A DNA stretch of 64,000 nt, from the NCBI GenBank assembly GCA_947167965.1, contig CAMVJW010000001.1, positions 62,001-126,000 of the forward strand. Direction: 5' to 3'. The notes below the pieces were generated by a model. It saw nothing but the letters and a program-made list of their open reading frames with translations. It did no database searches and was not told the DNA's origin. The stretch comes from an uncultured Clostridia bacterium (GTDB lineage Bacteria; Bacillota; Clostridia; TANB77; CAG-508). Below, piece by piece: positions 15,426 to 24,196 of this stretch. Position numbers and translations under genes: made by a program. Position 1 is the stretch's first letter; each line of letters begins with the position of its first letter.

Positions 15426-16309
15426 TTTATTACCTCCCATATCTTAATTAACATATTATCTATTGACATATTATAATTACTATTAACTTTTAATCTTTTT
15501 TTTGTATCTTCAACTATATTAATACAATCTAAATATTTATTATTTAGTTTAACTTTATTAAATAGTAAAACATTTATATAATCTAAAACTTCATTTTGAT
15601 TTTCTTGCAATTTATATAGAAAACTTGCTTGTTTTAAAAAGTCTATTAAACTATTTGTATTATTACTAAATAATTCGTTTATTGATTGATATATCTCTTT
15701 ATTTTCTATTAATTCTATTGCTTTTGCAATACTTCCTTCTGACGCTTGAATTATTTCTTCTAGATCATTTTCTATTTCAAATTTTTCTGATAGTATTTTT
15801 TCAATTTGTTCAATTTTAATAGGATTAAATTTATAAATTAGGCATCTTGATTTTATTGTGCTTAAAAAGTTGGATTCATCAGAGCCTATTAAAATTATTG
15901 TTATAAATTCTGGAGGTTCTTCTAGTGTTTTTAGAAGTGCATTTTGTGCCTCTACAGTCATCTTTTCTGCATCATTTATAATGTATACTTTTTTATCAGA
16001 AATAATAGGTGGCTCATAAATTTTAGATTGTATTTCCCTAATTTGATTAATTTTAACACTATTGCCATCTGGCTCTATTATTGTAAAATCCGGATTGTTG
16101 TTTGAATCAAACTCAATACAAGATTTACAATTATTACAATACTTTTTTTCTGAATTGCATAATAACATTTTTGCAAATTCGATTGCAATCATTTTTTTTC
16201 CAATTCCAGGTATTCCAAGAAAAAGATAGCTTTGAGAGTATTTGTTTGAATCTATAGATTTAATTAGTTCTTGTTTTATTTTTTCATTTCCGATTATTCC
16301 TTCAAACAA
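15422..16309 (-). CDS. holB: DNA polymerase III subunit delta'
   Basis: 295-aa clamp-loader AAA+ subunit. P-loop GIPGIGKK (about 32-39), the zinc-binding C-x8-CxxC-xxC cluster around CNSEKKYCNNCKSC, and the LLKTLEEPPE and IKSRCLIYKF segments conserved in HolB and DnaX. It is the first gene of the coupled holB-ricT pair. lepB lies 44 bp upstream in the same direction. Confidence 0.93.
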   Translation of the reverse strand: MFEGIIGNEKIKQELIKSIDSNKYSQSYLFLGIPGIGKKMIAIEFAKMLLCNSEKKYCNNCKSCIEFDSNNNPDFTIIEPDGNSVKINQIREIQSKIYEPPIISDKKVYIINDAEKMTVEAQNALLKTLEEPPEFITIILIGSDESNFLSTIKSRCLIYKFNPIKIEQIEKILSEKFEIENDLEEIIQASEGSIAKAIELIENKEIYQSINELFSNNTNSLIDFLKQASFLYKLQENQNEVLDYINVLLFNKVKLNNKYLDCINIVEDTKKRLKVNSNYNMSIDNMLIKIWEVIN

Positions 16310-16353
16310 ATTACACCCTCCTTAAATTCTATTAACAATATTAATTATTTTAA

Positions 16354-17010
16354 TTAGCTTTCTTTATCTATTTTTCCAAATTGGTTTAATGGCCAAATTC
16401 TTATCCATACTTTACTCTCAATTTTTTCTAATGGAATACATCCAAAACTTCTACTGTCTGTACTTTGTGTTCTATTATCTCCCATTACAAATATCGAATT
16501 TTCTGGAACCACAACATCTATACAGTTTCCTCTTCCATTATCTGTAATTACTCCTGGTCTTAAGTAATTTTCAGTTAACTCTGAATCATTAACATATACT
16601 TTACCGTCTTTAATTACAACATGGTCTCCTGGCACTCCAATTACACGTTTTATATAACTTACTTTTTTTATTTCTAAAACATTATATACAAATTTTTCTA
16701 TAATTGATTTATTTTGATTTTCATATCTTGCAATTGGATTTTCCTTGATTTCTTCTTGTGTTAAAACTGATGTTGATGGTGCTTCAAATGTAACTATATC
16801 TCCTTTTTCAGGTAATATTTTTCTTGTTCTATCCCATCTATTAAGCCATAATCTTTGATTTTCTTTTAGTGTTGGATACATAGATGGCTGTTTTACCATA
16901 GTAGGTGTTCCTACATAATACTTAAATGCAATTGAAATAATTAATGCTGCAGCAATACATATAAGCCATTCTAAGATTTCTTTCATAATATTAAATTTTT
17001 TTTCTTCCAT
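16354..17010 (-). CDS. lepB: Signal peptidase I
   Basis: 218-aa type I signal peptidase with one N-terminal membrane helix (about 14-32). Catalytic Ser43 is in VKQPSMYPTL and the general-base Lys121 in SYIKRVIGVPGD; the MGDNRTQSTDSRSFG box follows. It removes signal peptides outside the membrane. The S-x-M-x-P-T context is that of housekeeping SipS/T-type enzymes, not the SipW/ER type. Confidence 0.95.
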   Translation of the reverse strand: MEEKKFNIMKEILEWLICIAAALIISIAFKYYVGTPTMVKQPSMYPTLKENQRLWLNRWDRTRKILPEKGDIVTFEAPSTSVLTQEEIKENPIARYENQNKSIIEKFVYNVLEIKKVSYIKRVIGVPGDHVVIKDGKVYVNDSELTENYLRPGVITDNGRGNCIDVVVPENSIFVMGDNRTQSTDSRSFGCIPLEKIESKVWIRIWPLNQFGKIDKES

Positions 17011-17095
17011 TGTTTTCCTTATCCTATTATTTTACTTTTAATATAATAGGTTCTCCTTTCATTTTTAACATCATTGCTTTTGTATAGTACAATTA

Positions 17096-18019
17096 TTAAA
17101 GTACATTATCAATATATGGTACAACTTGTTTTTTTCTAGAAACAACACCTTCTAAAAATGCTGTATTGTTTTCTATTTTTACATTGAAAGCTTTTTCAGC
17201 TATTTCTTGTTTACCAAGTACAATAATTTGAGAATTATTTTCTATTATATCTGTAATCATTAATACATATAAATCTATTGAATTTTCTTGCATAAATTTA
17301 TTCATTGCATTTTCAATTTTTTCTTTTACGCTTAATACGTCTGGTATTGAAGCAGTATTAACCTGTGCAACCTGATATTTTACTCCATTTGTAGAATATG
17401 TTTTTGAATCAATATTTATCAATTCTTCTGGTTTAAAATCACTTAAATCTGTTCCTGCCTTTAACATATCTAAACCATATTTGTTTATATCTACATCAGC
17501 TATTTTAGCAAGTTCTTTAGCTATTTGTTTATCAATATCTGTACAAGTTGGAGAATTAAATAATAATGTATCTGATATAATTGCACTTAATAACAAACCT
17601 GCCATTGTCTTATCTATATCTATATTATTTATTTTGCATAATTTAGCAAGAAGAGTTGAATTGCATCCATAAGGCATTGCAACAATATATAGAGGTCCTG
17701 CAGTTTTAAATGATTCTGCAATATTGTGATGATCAACTACCTTAACAATTGATGCATTTTCAATTCCGTCTACACTTTGATCAAACCCATTGTGATCAAC
17801 TAGCATAACTTTTTGTCCTTCTTCAACTTTTTCTAAAAGTTCTGGTTCATTTACTCCAAAATATTCTAATGCATATTTTGTTTCTTTATTTACATTACCT
17901 AGTCTATATGCTTTTACAGCAGTATTACCTAGTGTTTTTTCCATTTTTTCTAATACTATTGCTGATACAATTGAATCTGTATCAGGGTTTTTATGTCCAA
18001 AAATCTTAATTTCGTTCAT
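17096..18019 (-). CDS. ppaC: Manganese-dependent inorganic pyrophosphatase
   Basis: 307-aa family II pyrophosphatase (DHH superfamily). Metal ligands are in GHKNPDTDS and VDHHNIAES, and the C-terminal DHHA2 domain ends SRKKQVVPYID. It hydrolyses pyrophosphate to pull biosynthetic reactions forward. There are no CBS domains. AAGG precedes the ATG, and no partner gene is coupled. Confidence 0.95.
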   Translation of the reverse strand: MNEIKIFGHKNPDTDSIVSAIVLEKMEKTLGNTAVKAYRLGNVNKETKYALEYFGVNEPELLEKVEEGQKVMLVDHNGFDQSVDGIENASIVKVVDHHNIAESFKTAGPLYIVAMPYGCNSTLLAKLCKINNIDIDKTMAGLLLSAIISDTLLFNSPTCTDIDKQIAKELAKIADVDINKYGLDMLKAGTDLSDFKPEELINIDSKTYSTNGVKYQVAQVNTASIPDVLSVKEKIENAMNKFMQENSIDLYVLMITDIIENNSQIIVLGKQEIAEKAFNVKIENNTAFLEGVVSRKKQVVPYIDNVL

Positions 18020-18102
18020 TTTTTTAATACCTTCTTTCGATTTATTTTCGTTGTTAATTATACCATAAATTTTGTTTATTTCAATACAAATATAATAAAA
18101 TC

Positions 18103-19341
18103 CTATTCACAATCTTTTAAGTCATTACATATCTTTTCTTTATCCATTTTTTGTCCTATAAATACAAGTTTTGTAATTCTATCTCCTACTTCTTCATCCC
18201 AATCTTTTAAAATGTCTGGATTTTGTTTTATCATTTGATCTAATTCTTCTTTTGGAGCAGTTGCAAGCCAATATCCTGCTTCTGAAAGTGAAAGTTGTTT
18301 TCCAGCTTGTTCAAATAAATAACTCATTTCATCATCTTGTTTAAACCAAACTAATCCTTTGCATCTAATTACATTTTTGGGCAGATTCTTGGCAAATTCA
18401 TCAAATTTTGCTTCATTTATAGGTTTTCTTGAAGTATAAACAAATGTTGATATTCCATATTCTTCAGCTTCGCCTTCATCATTATGGTGATGATGGTGGT
18501 GATGATGTTCATGTTCATGATGTTCGTGTTCATCGCGATGTTCTTCATGCTCGTCATCATGATGATGGTGTTCATGTTTATGTTCATGTTCTTCTTCCTC
18601 ATTATCATCTTTTTCTATTTCTTGTATCCACCCTGCTGAATTGGCAACCTTCTCAAAATCAAAATTATTAGTATCTATGATTTCTTTTACATCAACTTTT
18701 GCATAATTTGTTTCAATTATTTTAGCTTTAGGTTGAAGTTCTCTAATTATTAATTTTATTCTTTTTAAATCTTCTGGATTTATCTCATCAACTTTGTTTA
18801 AAACAATTATATTACAAAATTCTATTTGTTGAATTAAAAGATTTTCAATATCTTCTTCTTCAATATCTTCTTTTACTAAATAATCTCCACATCCAAATTC
18901 TGTAGCAAGTCTTAAAGCATCTACTACAGTAACCACATTATCTAATCTACATAGTTTTGGTATTCCATATTGTTCTGAAGAATCTGAAAGAGCCATAATT
19001 GTTTGTGCAATTGGAAGTGGTTCACATATTCCACTTGCTTCAATTAAAATATAATCAAATTTTCTTGTTTTTAAAATATCAACAATTTGGTTCATTAAAT
19101 CTGCTTTTAATGTACAACATATACAACCATTAGATAATGGTACTACATTACCTTTATCTTCTTCTTTAATAAATCCTCCATCTTTAATTAATTTTTCATC
19201 AATATTTACTTCTCCAATGTCATTAACTATTACCGCAACTTTATATCCTTCCTGATTATTTAAAATATGATTTAAAAGAGTAGTTTTTCCTGCTCCTAAA
19301 TAACCTGTTAATACTGTAATTGGTACTATTTTATGTTCCAT
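18103..19341 (-). CDS. CobW/ZNG1-family metallochaperone GTPase with His-rich insert
   Basis: 412-aa G3E-family GTPase. Walker A GYLGAGKT (13-20), the metal-binding CxCC in GCICC (C73, C75, C76), the NKVD guanine motif (182-185) and a C-terminal CobW_C domain (about 295-385). Between the domains (251-286) is a stretch of His, Glu and Asp, mostly His, typical of zinc or nickel buffering. It likely delivers zinc to client enzymes under metal limitation. The gene follows the YgjV-like gene by two bases, with its ribosome binding site (AAAGGAAA) inside that gene, so they form an operon. Confidence 0.88.
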   Translation of the reverse strand: MEHKIVPITVLTGYLGAGKTTLLNHILNNQEGYKVAVIVNDIGEVNIDEKLIKDGGFIKEEDKGNVVPLSNGCICCTLKADLMNQIVDILKTRKFDYILIEASGICEPLPIAQTIMALSDSSEQYGIPKLCRLDNVVTVVDALRLATEFGCGDYLVKEDIEEEDIENLLIQQIEFCNIIVLNKVDEINPEDLKRIKLIIRELQPKAKIIETNYAKVDVKEIIDTNNFDFEKVANSAGWIQEIEKDDNEEEEHEHKHEHHHHDDEHEEHRDEHEHHEHEHHHHHHHHNDEGEAEEYGISTFVYTSRKPINEAKFDEFAKNLPKNVIRCKGLVWFKQDDEMSYLFEQAGKQLSLSEAGYWLATAPKEELDQMIKQNPDILKDWDEEVGDRITKLVFIGQKMDKEKICNDLKDCE

Positions 19342-19343
19342 TT

Positions 19344-19886
19344 TTATTCATTTCCTTTCTTAATATTTAAATTATTTTTTAATTTTTCACTATTTTTAAT
19401 AGCTATTATCGTTGAAATTATATACACAAAATTGGTCATTGCACCTGTATAAGATTTAAAATATATATTATAGATTAGCCATAATATATTTGTAAAAATT
19501 CTTACATATCTTACAACATTCACATCTCCATTCCAGCAAAATATAGTATAAATCATTGCTGCAAGAAGCGAAAAAATAGAGATAAAACCATTAAATGTAA
19601 TAACCATCAATGTTAAATATGCAATAACAAATATAACAAGTACTTTTTTAGATTTTAAAAAAATATATTTTTCTTGCTTTACAATTGAGAAATCTCTAAA
19701 TATAGCAATTATTTTTGTTGCAATTCCACCATATGCACTTAATAATATATATTGAATTAGATTTAGTATGTTTGATATTAATGTATTTTTAAAAATATTC
19801 TTTTTTTCATTTTTATGATATGCAAACAATGATATCAAAAATGCTATAAATCCAATAGAATTTGCTATTATAACTTTTTGTTCCAT
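19344..19886 (-). CDS. YgjV-family inner membrane protein
   Basis: 180 aa with about six short membrane helices. The start is ATG 19886, six bases after AAGGAG; an in-frame ATG at 19961 would add an unlikely leader over that ribosome binding site. Motifs such as NSIGFIAFLISLFAY and the aromatic C-terminal half match YgjV/Imp-type proteins of unknown function. It is coupled to the CobW-type gene, which hints at a link with metal handling without proving it. Confidence 0.7.
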   Translation of the reverse strand: MEQKVIIANSIGFIAFLISLFAYHKNEKKNIFKNTLISNILNLIQYILLSAYGGIATKIIAIFRDFSIVKQEKYIFLKSKKVLVIFVIAYLTLMVITFNGFISIFSLLAAMIYTIFCWNGDVNVVRYVRIFTNILWLIYNIYFKSYTGAMTNFVYIISTIIAIKNSEKLKNNLNIKKGNE

Positions 19887-20065
19887 TTTACTCCTTGTAA
19901 ATAAAATCTTTTGTATATAAATTCCGTTTTTATTAAAGATATAATAAACTATATTTTTCAAATTATTAAGTAAAATACTAATAATAATGAAAACTTAAAT
20001 AACATTGTTATTATATTCTATTTTAAGTATATTTTCAAGTATTTGAATATATTAATTATAGATGT

Positions 20066-20108
20066 TTTAAAAAAAATAAAAACCAATTTAATAATTTTCT
20101 TAAATTGG
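20066..20108 (-). terminator. Terminator after upp
   Basis: A 9-bp stem (ccaatttaa 20083-20091, ttaaattgg 20100-20108) with A/T tracts on both sides. On the minus strand it is followed by a long T run. Confidence 0.75.
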
Positions 20109-20138
20109 CTTTTTATTTTTTATCCTATTCATATTTTT

Positions 20139-20765
20139 TTATTTTGTTCCAAATATTCTATCTCCTGCATCTCCTAACCCTGGTACAATATATCCTATAT
20201 CATTTAACTTTTCATCAATTGCTGTACAATAAATTTTAACATCTGGATGAACCTCTTGTAATCTTTTTATTCCCTCTGGAGCTGCAATTATGCAAAGAAA
20301 TTTTATTTTTTTAGCTCCACTTTGTTTAAGTAATGTTATCGCATCTGCTGCAGATCCTCCTGTTGCAAGCATCGGATCTAATACAATAGTTTCTCTATTT
20401 TCTAAATGACTTGGTGCTTTGTAAAAATATCTTACAGGTTCTAATGTTTCTTCATTTCTGTATAATCCAATATGTCCAATTTTAGCATTAGGTACTATTT
20501 TAATTAATCCATCTAACATACCTGTTCCAGCTCTTAATATTGGCATAAATGCATATTTGTCTTCATCTAGTTTATAGCTTTTCATCTTAGTCATTGGTGT
20601 TTCGATTTCTACTTCTTTTAGTTCTGCATCTTTTAATGCTTCATAACATAAAAAACTAGATAACTCACTTACAAGCTCTCTAAATTCTTTTGTTCCTGTT
20701 TTTTTATCTCTTAAAATTGTTAATTTGTGTAAAATAAGTGGGTGTTTTAATTCAATTACTTCCAT
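20139..20765 (-). CDS. upp: Uracil phosphoribosyltransferase
   Basis: 208 aa. It converts uracil and PRPP to UMP in pyrimidine salvage. The PRPP-binding loop [12 protein letters not shown] and the uracil-binding C-terminal region [16 protein letters not shown] are both present. The length is standard. It has its own promoter (20799-20827) and terminator. Confidence 0.97.
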   Translation of the reverse strand: MEVIELKHPLILHKLTILRDKKTGTKEFRELVSELSSFLCYEALKDAELKEVEIETPMTKMKSYKLDEDKYAFMPILRAGTGMLDGLIKIVPNAKIGHIGLYRNEETLEPVRYFYKAPSHLENRETIVLDPMLATGGSAADAITLLKQSGAKKIKFLCIIAAPEGIKRLQEVHPDVKIYCTAIDEKLNDIGYIVPGLGDAGDRIFGTK

Positions 20766-20798
20766 AATTATTTATCCCTCTTTTCTATAATTTTTTTT

Positions 20799-20827
20799 AA
20801 TATATCATATAAAAAAATTTTTTTCAA
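20799..20827 (-). promoter_or_regulatory. Promoter of upp
   Basis: Minus-strand TTGAAA (20827-20822), 17-bp spacer, TATATT (20804-20799), with TGA just before the -10 (extended -10). Confidence 0.6.
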
Positions 20828-20875
20828 TATATTAATAAAAGGAATAGTTCTAATTTATTTCTTCTTAATTTTATT

Positions 20876-21550
20876 TTAAATAACATATAACAATATACAT
20901 AAGAATTGTAATAAACTTGCTATACATATACATAAGTGAAAAATTGAGTGCATATATTTTTTCTTTTTCCCTACTCCATATAAAATTGCACCTATTGTAT
21001 AAACAATTCCTCCACTTAGTAATAGTGAAAATCCAACAATGCCTAATTTATTATATACAGCTCCTATTTTAATTAAAATACACCAACCCATTACTAAATA
21101 ACATATCATTGAAAAAACTTTAAAATGTTTTAGATCAATTGAATTTAATACTATACCTATAATTGCCATTCCCCATACTACTCCAAAAATTCCCCAACCA
21201 AAAGCAACATTATATTCTCTTATTGTACATAAAGAAAATGGTGTATATGTTCCTGCAATAAGTAAAAAAATAGAACAATGATCTAATACTTGAAATACTT
21301 TTTTAGCATTAGTCTGTGGCTTTAAGCCATGATATATACTTGACATTGTATATAGTAATATCATTGTAACTCCATATATTACACTTGATACTACTCCATA
21401 ACCATTATGATGAATAGCTGCAAATACAACACATAAAACAAGTGCTACAACTCCTAATCCACCACCAACTATATGTGTTGTCATATTAAATATTTCTTCA
21501 CCCTTTGTATATGTTGGTAAAATTCTATCTTTTAATTTTGTCCTTTTCAT
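20876..21550 (-). CDS. Hemolysin III family (PAQR-like) membrane protein
   Basis: 224 aa with seven membrane helices. Conserved zinc-site residues of the family are seen: S and H in MSSIYHG, DH in VLDHCSIF, and the C-terminal pair H-x3-H in MHSIFHLC. Bacterial members (YqfA, HlyIII) have been linked to membrane lipid homeostasis; hemolysis is not implied. A single-gene unit with its own promoter. Confidence 0.9.
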   Translation of the reverse strand: MKRTKLKDRILPTYTKGEEIFNMTTHIVGGGLGVVALVLCVVFAAIHHNGYGVVSSVIYGVTMILLYTMSSIYHGLKPQTNAKKVFQVLDHCSIFLLIAGTYTPFSLCTIREYNVAFGWGIFGVVWGMAIIGIVLNSIDLKHFKVFSMICYLVMGWCILIKIGAVYNKLGIVGFSLLLSGGIVYTIGAILYGVGKKKKYMHSIFHLCICIASLLQFLCILLYVI

Positions 21551-21581
21551 TTTAATCCTTCTTTCTTATGTAGTTTTGTAA

Positions 21582-21610
21582 ACTATATCATATAGTTATT
21601 TAAAGTGCAA
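21582..21610 (-). promoter_or_regulatory. Promoter of the hemolysin III gene
   Basis: Minus-strand TTGCAC (21610-21605), 17-bp spacer, TATAGT (21587-21582), preceded by TGA (extended -10). Confidence 0.55.
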
Positions 21611-21631
21611 TATAATTTTAAATATTTTTAA

Positions 21632-22015
21632 TTATTTTTTCGTATTTATTCCAATTATCCCTCCACATATACCTCCTATTAATCCAACAATTATCATAAT
21701 TATAGAAATCCAATTTAAAGAAAAATCTGATCCTACTATACTAGAAATTATATATAATAGTAATATGTATATCATTCCAATTATTCCACCACTTATTAAT
21801 CCATTTCTATGAAGTTTTCTTGTTCCGAATGAACTACCAACTAATATACTAATTCCGGTAATTGTGATTATTACAGGTTTTATTGTTTGTTCAGATAAAT
21901 TAGTATAAACTAATAAAGCAGAAAAAACTAAAAGCATACATAGTGTAAATAAAAAAGATATTAATACCCCTTTTACAATGCCAATAGATTGTTTTTCACT
22001 TTTTAAAAATCTCAT
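21632..22015 (-). CDS. TIGR04086-type small membrane protein
   Basis: 127 aa with four membrane helices and Gly-rich turns (GSSFGTRKLHRNGLISGG, GGICGGIIGIN). This matches the four-helix TIGR04086 family of Firmicutes, function unknown. The basic N-terminus faces the cytoplasm. A HAD gene ends upstream with its own terminator, so this gene is separate. Confidence 0.7.
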   Translation of the reverse strand: MRFLKSEKQSIGIVKGVLISFLFTLCMLLVFSALLVYTNLSEQTIKPVIITITGISILVGSSFGTRKLHRNGLISGGIIGMIYILLLYIISSIVGSDFSLNWISIIMIIVGLIGGICGGIIGINTKK

Positions 22016-22037
22016 AATTCTAATCCTCTCAAAATCT

Positions 22038-22078
22038 TATTTAAAAAATAAAAACCTAGATATTTAATCTAAGTTTTT
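22038..22078 (-). terminator. Terminator after the HAD gene
   Basis: An 11-bp stem (22050-22060 with 22068-22078, one G-U pair on the minus strand) is followed on the minus strand by a T run. Confidence 0.7.
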
Positions 22079-22101
22079 ATAAATATATATTCAAAATTAT
22101 A

Positions 22102-22716
22102 TTATTTATTACTATTTACTATTTTTTCAAGTTCTTTTTTACATTGCTCTAAATTTTTAAATAGTATTCCATTTATTCCAATCTCATTTGCAGTTTTTAT
22201 ATTATTTGGATTGTCATCTATAAACACAGTTTCATTTGGAATTAAGTTATACTTATTTATTATTGTATTAAAATTATTTATATTTGGTTTATTTGAACCT
22301 ACTTCAAATGAATAAGTGGCACCATCTGCAATTTTGAAAATATCAGAAAGCTTAATGTCATAATCATAACATTCCTTTGATAAATCTGAAAGTATATATA
22401 CATTAAACCCTTTTGCTTTAATTTCTTTAAAAAATAATTCCTCATCTTTTCTTATAGTTAACATACTTTGCCAATTACCATTTTCTAATTCATCAATTTC
22501 TTTAGAATATTTGGGAATTCTTTCTTTTATCATCTCTTTAACTTCTTTAAATGTACCTTTTGGTTTAGCAGTAAGTTCCATCAGTTCTTTTCCAAAAAAT
22601 ACTTCTTGTACAAGTAAATCAGTTGTTTTATCACTATATCCAAATTTTTCTATGTATCCTTTAGGGTTTAAATCGAATAATACTCCTCCTAAATCAAATA
22701 TTATGTTATTTATCAT
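22102..22716 (-). CDS. HAD-family hydrolase (subfamily IA)
   Basis: 204 aa. Motif I NIIFDLGGVLFDL (nucleophile D8; the second Asp is Gly, as in YihX-type members), motif II YILSDLS, and motif IV VFIDDNPNNI. Probably a small-molecule phosphatase; the substrate is unknown. AAGGAG precedes the ATG. It lies 12 nt after the ThyX gene and likely shares its transcript. Confidence 0.85.
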   Translation of the reverse strand: MINNIIFDLGGVLFDLNPKGYIEKFGYSDKTTDLLVQEVFFGKELMELTAKPKGTFKEVKEMIKERIPKYSKEIDELENGNWQSMLTIRKDEELFFKEIKAKGFNVYILSDLSKECYDYDIKLSDIFKIADGATYSFEVGSNKPNINNFNTIINKYNLIPNETVFIDDNPNNIKTANEIGINGILFKNLEQCKKELEKIVNSNK

Positions 22717-22728
22717 AAATATTCTCCT

Positions 22729-23409
22729 TTATTGATATTTATCTAAAGGTAGGATTTTTGCATATTTTTCTTTTGGAAATTCAGTATCATATTCAATATC
22801 TGAAAACAATTCAGGCATATCTTCTTTAAATTTTAATAGTAATGGAATAAATATTTGTCGAGCTGGTGGATGGCCATAAGAAGCAGAACAATGTCTCCTT
22901 AATATATATCTCCATTCCCTAATATTACATGTCATATTCATTTCTCCAATTGTAGAAAGAGAAAGTATCATTCTTAATTGGTCTGGTTTTCCTCCCATAT
23001 TTGACATTTTAATATAGCTTTCCTCAATTGTTTTCATGCATTTTTCCCATTCTTCATATAATTTTGTTCCTTTTTCAAAATGTGGTTGTTTTATTATTCT
23101 TAATTGATTTTCATATTTGTTTTTTCCGTAATTACAATATCTTGTACTCTCATTAGAAAAACTTGCAAGTCTATGCCCTGGAATATCCTGCATTAAACTT
23201 AAGTCTCCAAATACTTTTACTGAAATTTTTTCATGTTCAATAATAGATTCGTGTCCACTTTTTAAGCAATTTGTAATTATTCTTTTGTAACTATCTTCAG
23301 AAATATTAGCTTCAGACTTATAACAAGTTCTAGCAGCTTTTTCTATATTTTTCATTATTTTCATTCCATCATATTTTTCTATATAAACAGCTGGATCAAA
23401 TATTTTCAT
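22729..23409 (-). CDS. ThyX-type flavin-dependent thymidylate synthase
   Basis: 226 aa. It carries the ThyX signature, in the form GHRLASFSNESTRY (family consensus RHRxxSxNxxSxRY). Upstream HESIIEHEKISVKV is the usual HxxxxEH region, and the C-terminal CNIREWRYIL with PARQIF is the FAD/dUMP-binding end. ThyX makes dTMP from dUMP with methylenetetrahydrofolate and FAD. First Arg of RHR is Gly here, so activity needs testing. It is a tandem paralogue of the next gene, sharing the near-identical EYDTEFPKEKYAK tail. Confidence 0.8.
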   Translation of the reverse strand: MKIFDPAVYIEKYDGMKIMKNIEKAARTCYKSEANISEDSYKRIITNCLKSGHESIIEHEKISVKVFGDLSLMQDIPGHRLASFSNESTRYCNYGKNKYENQLRIIKQPHFEKGTKLYEEWEKCMKTIEESYIKMSNMGGKPDQLRMILSLSTIGEMNMTCNIREWRYILRRHCSASYGHPPARQIFIPLLLKFKEDMPELFSDIEYDTEFPKEKYAKILPLDKYQ

Positions 23410-23467
23410 TATTTTATCTCCTTTTAATTAAATTTTGGTTAATCTTGAATTTATTTAAAAAATATAC

Positions 23468-24127
23468 TTATATAATTTGAAGTGGTAGCACTTTTGCATA
23501 TTTTTCTTTTGGAAACTCAGTATCATATTCAATATCAGCAAATAATTCGGGCATATCTTGTTTAAACTTAACAAGAACAGGAATTAGTAATTGTCTTATT
23601 GATGGATGGACATGAAATGTTGTTCTTAAACTAAGTAAATGTCTCCACTCTCTAATATTACAAGTTAAATTCATTTCTAAAGCTGTTGAATATGGAATAA
23701 TCATTCTTAATTGTTCTTCTGTAGCTCCCTCTTTTTTCATTATTTGGAAGCTTTCTTCTAAATTTTTCACACATTTTTCCCATTCATTATAGAATTCTGT
23801 TTGTTCTTCTATATTTACAGGTTTAATTAGTTTTAATTCGTTTTCATATTTTAATTTTTTAATACTTTCAATAGCAAAACTGGCATATCTGTGTCTTTCT
23901 AAATCCTTATATACACCACTATCGCCAATCATTTTTATGGTAATAGTTTTGTGTTCTAAAATAGAGCTGTGATCATTTTTAATACATTTTAAAAGTAAAT
24001 CTTTATAGTTATCTTTAGAAATATCAAATTCATAATTGTAACAAGTGCTAGCCATATTTGCTAAAAACTTCATTATTTCTTCTCCATCATAATTTTCAAC
24101 GTAAACAACTGGATCAATTAATTTCAT
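23468..24127 (-). CDS. ThyX paralogue with degenerate signature
   Basis: 219 aa, clearly homologous along its length to the neighbouring ThyX (NIREWR, DMPELFADIEYDTEFPKE). The signature reads RHRYASFAIESIKK: it keeps RHR and the first Ser but lacks the Asn and final Arg-Tyr. Thymidylate synthase activity may be lost or altered. The good AGGAGG ribosome binding site, intact frame and position between mutS and thyX argue that it is retained. It may partner the other copy in a mixed tetramer; that is inference. Confidence 0.75.
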   Translation of the reverse strand: MKLIDPVVYVENYDGEEIMKFLANMASTCYNYEFDISKDNYKDLLLKCIKNDHSSILEHKTITIKMIGDSGVYKDLERHRYASFAIESIKKLKYENELKLIKPVNIEEQTEFYNEWEKCVKNLEESFQIMKKEGATEEQLRMIIPYSTALEMNLTCNIREWRHLLSLRTTFHVHPSIRQLLIPVLVKFKQDMPELFADIEYDTEFPKEKYAKVLPLQII

Positions 24128-24196
24128 CTTATTTCCTCCTCACATTTTTCTTTACTATATCAAAACAAAAAATCTTTTTCAACATTTTTTTTATTT

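Noticed and set aside
18417..18671. Met/Asn-rich and His/Val-rich ORFs over the His-rich part of the CobW-type gene
   Set aside because: They are other-frame reads of the CAT/GAT repeats that encode the His/Asp belt; no ribosome binding site.
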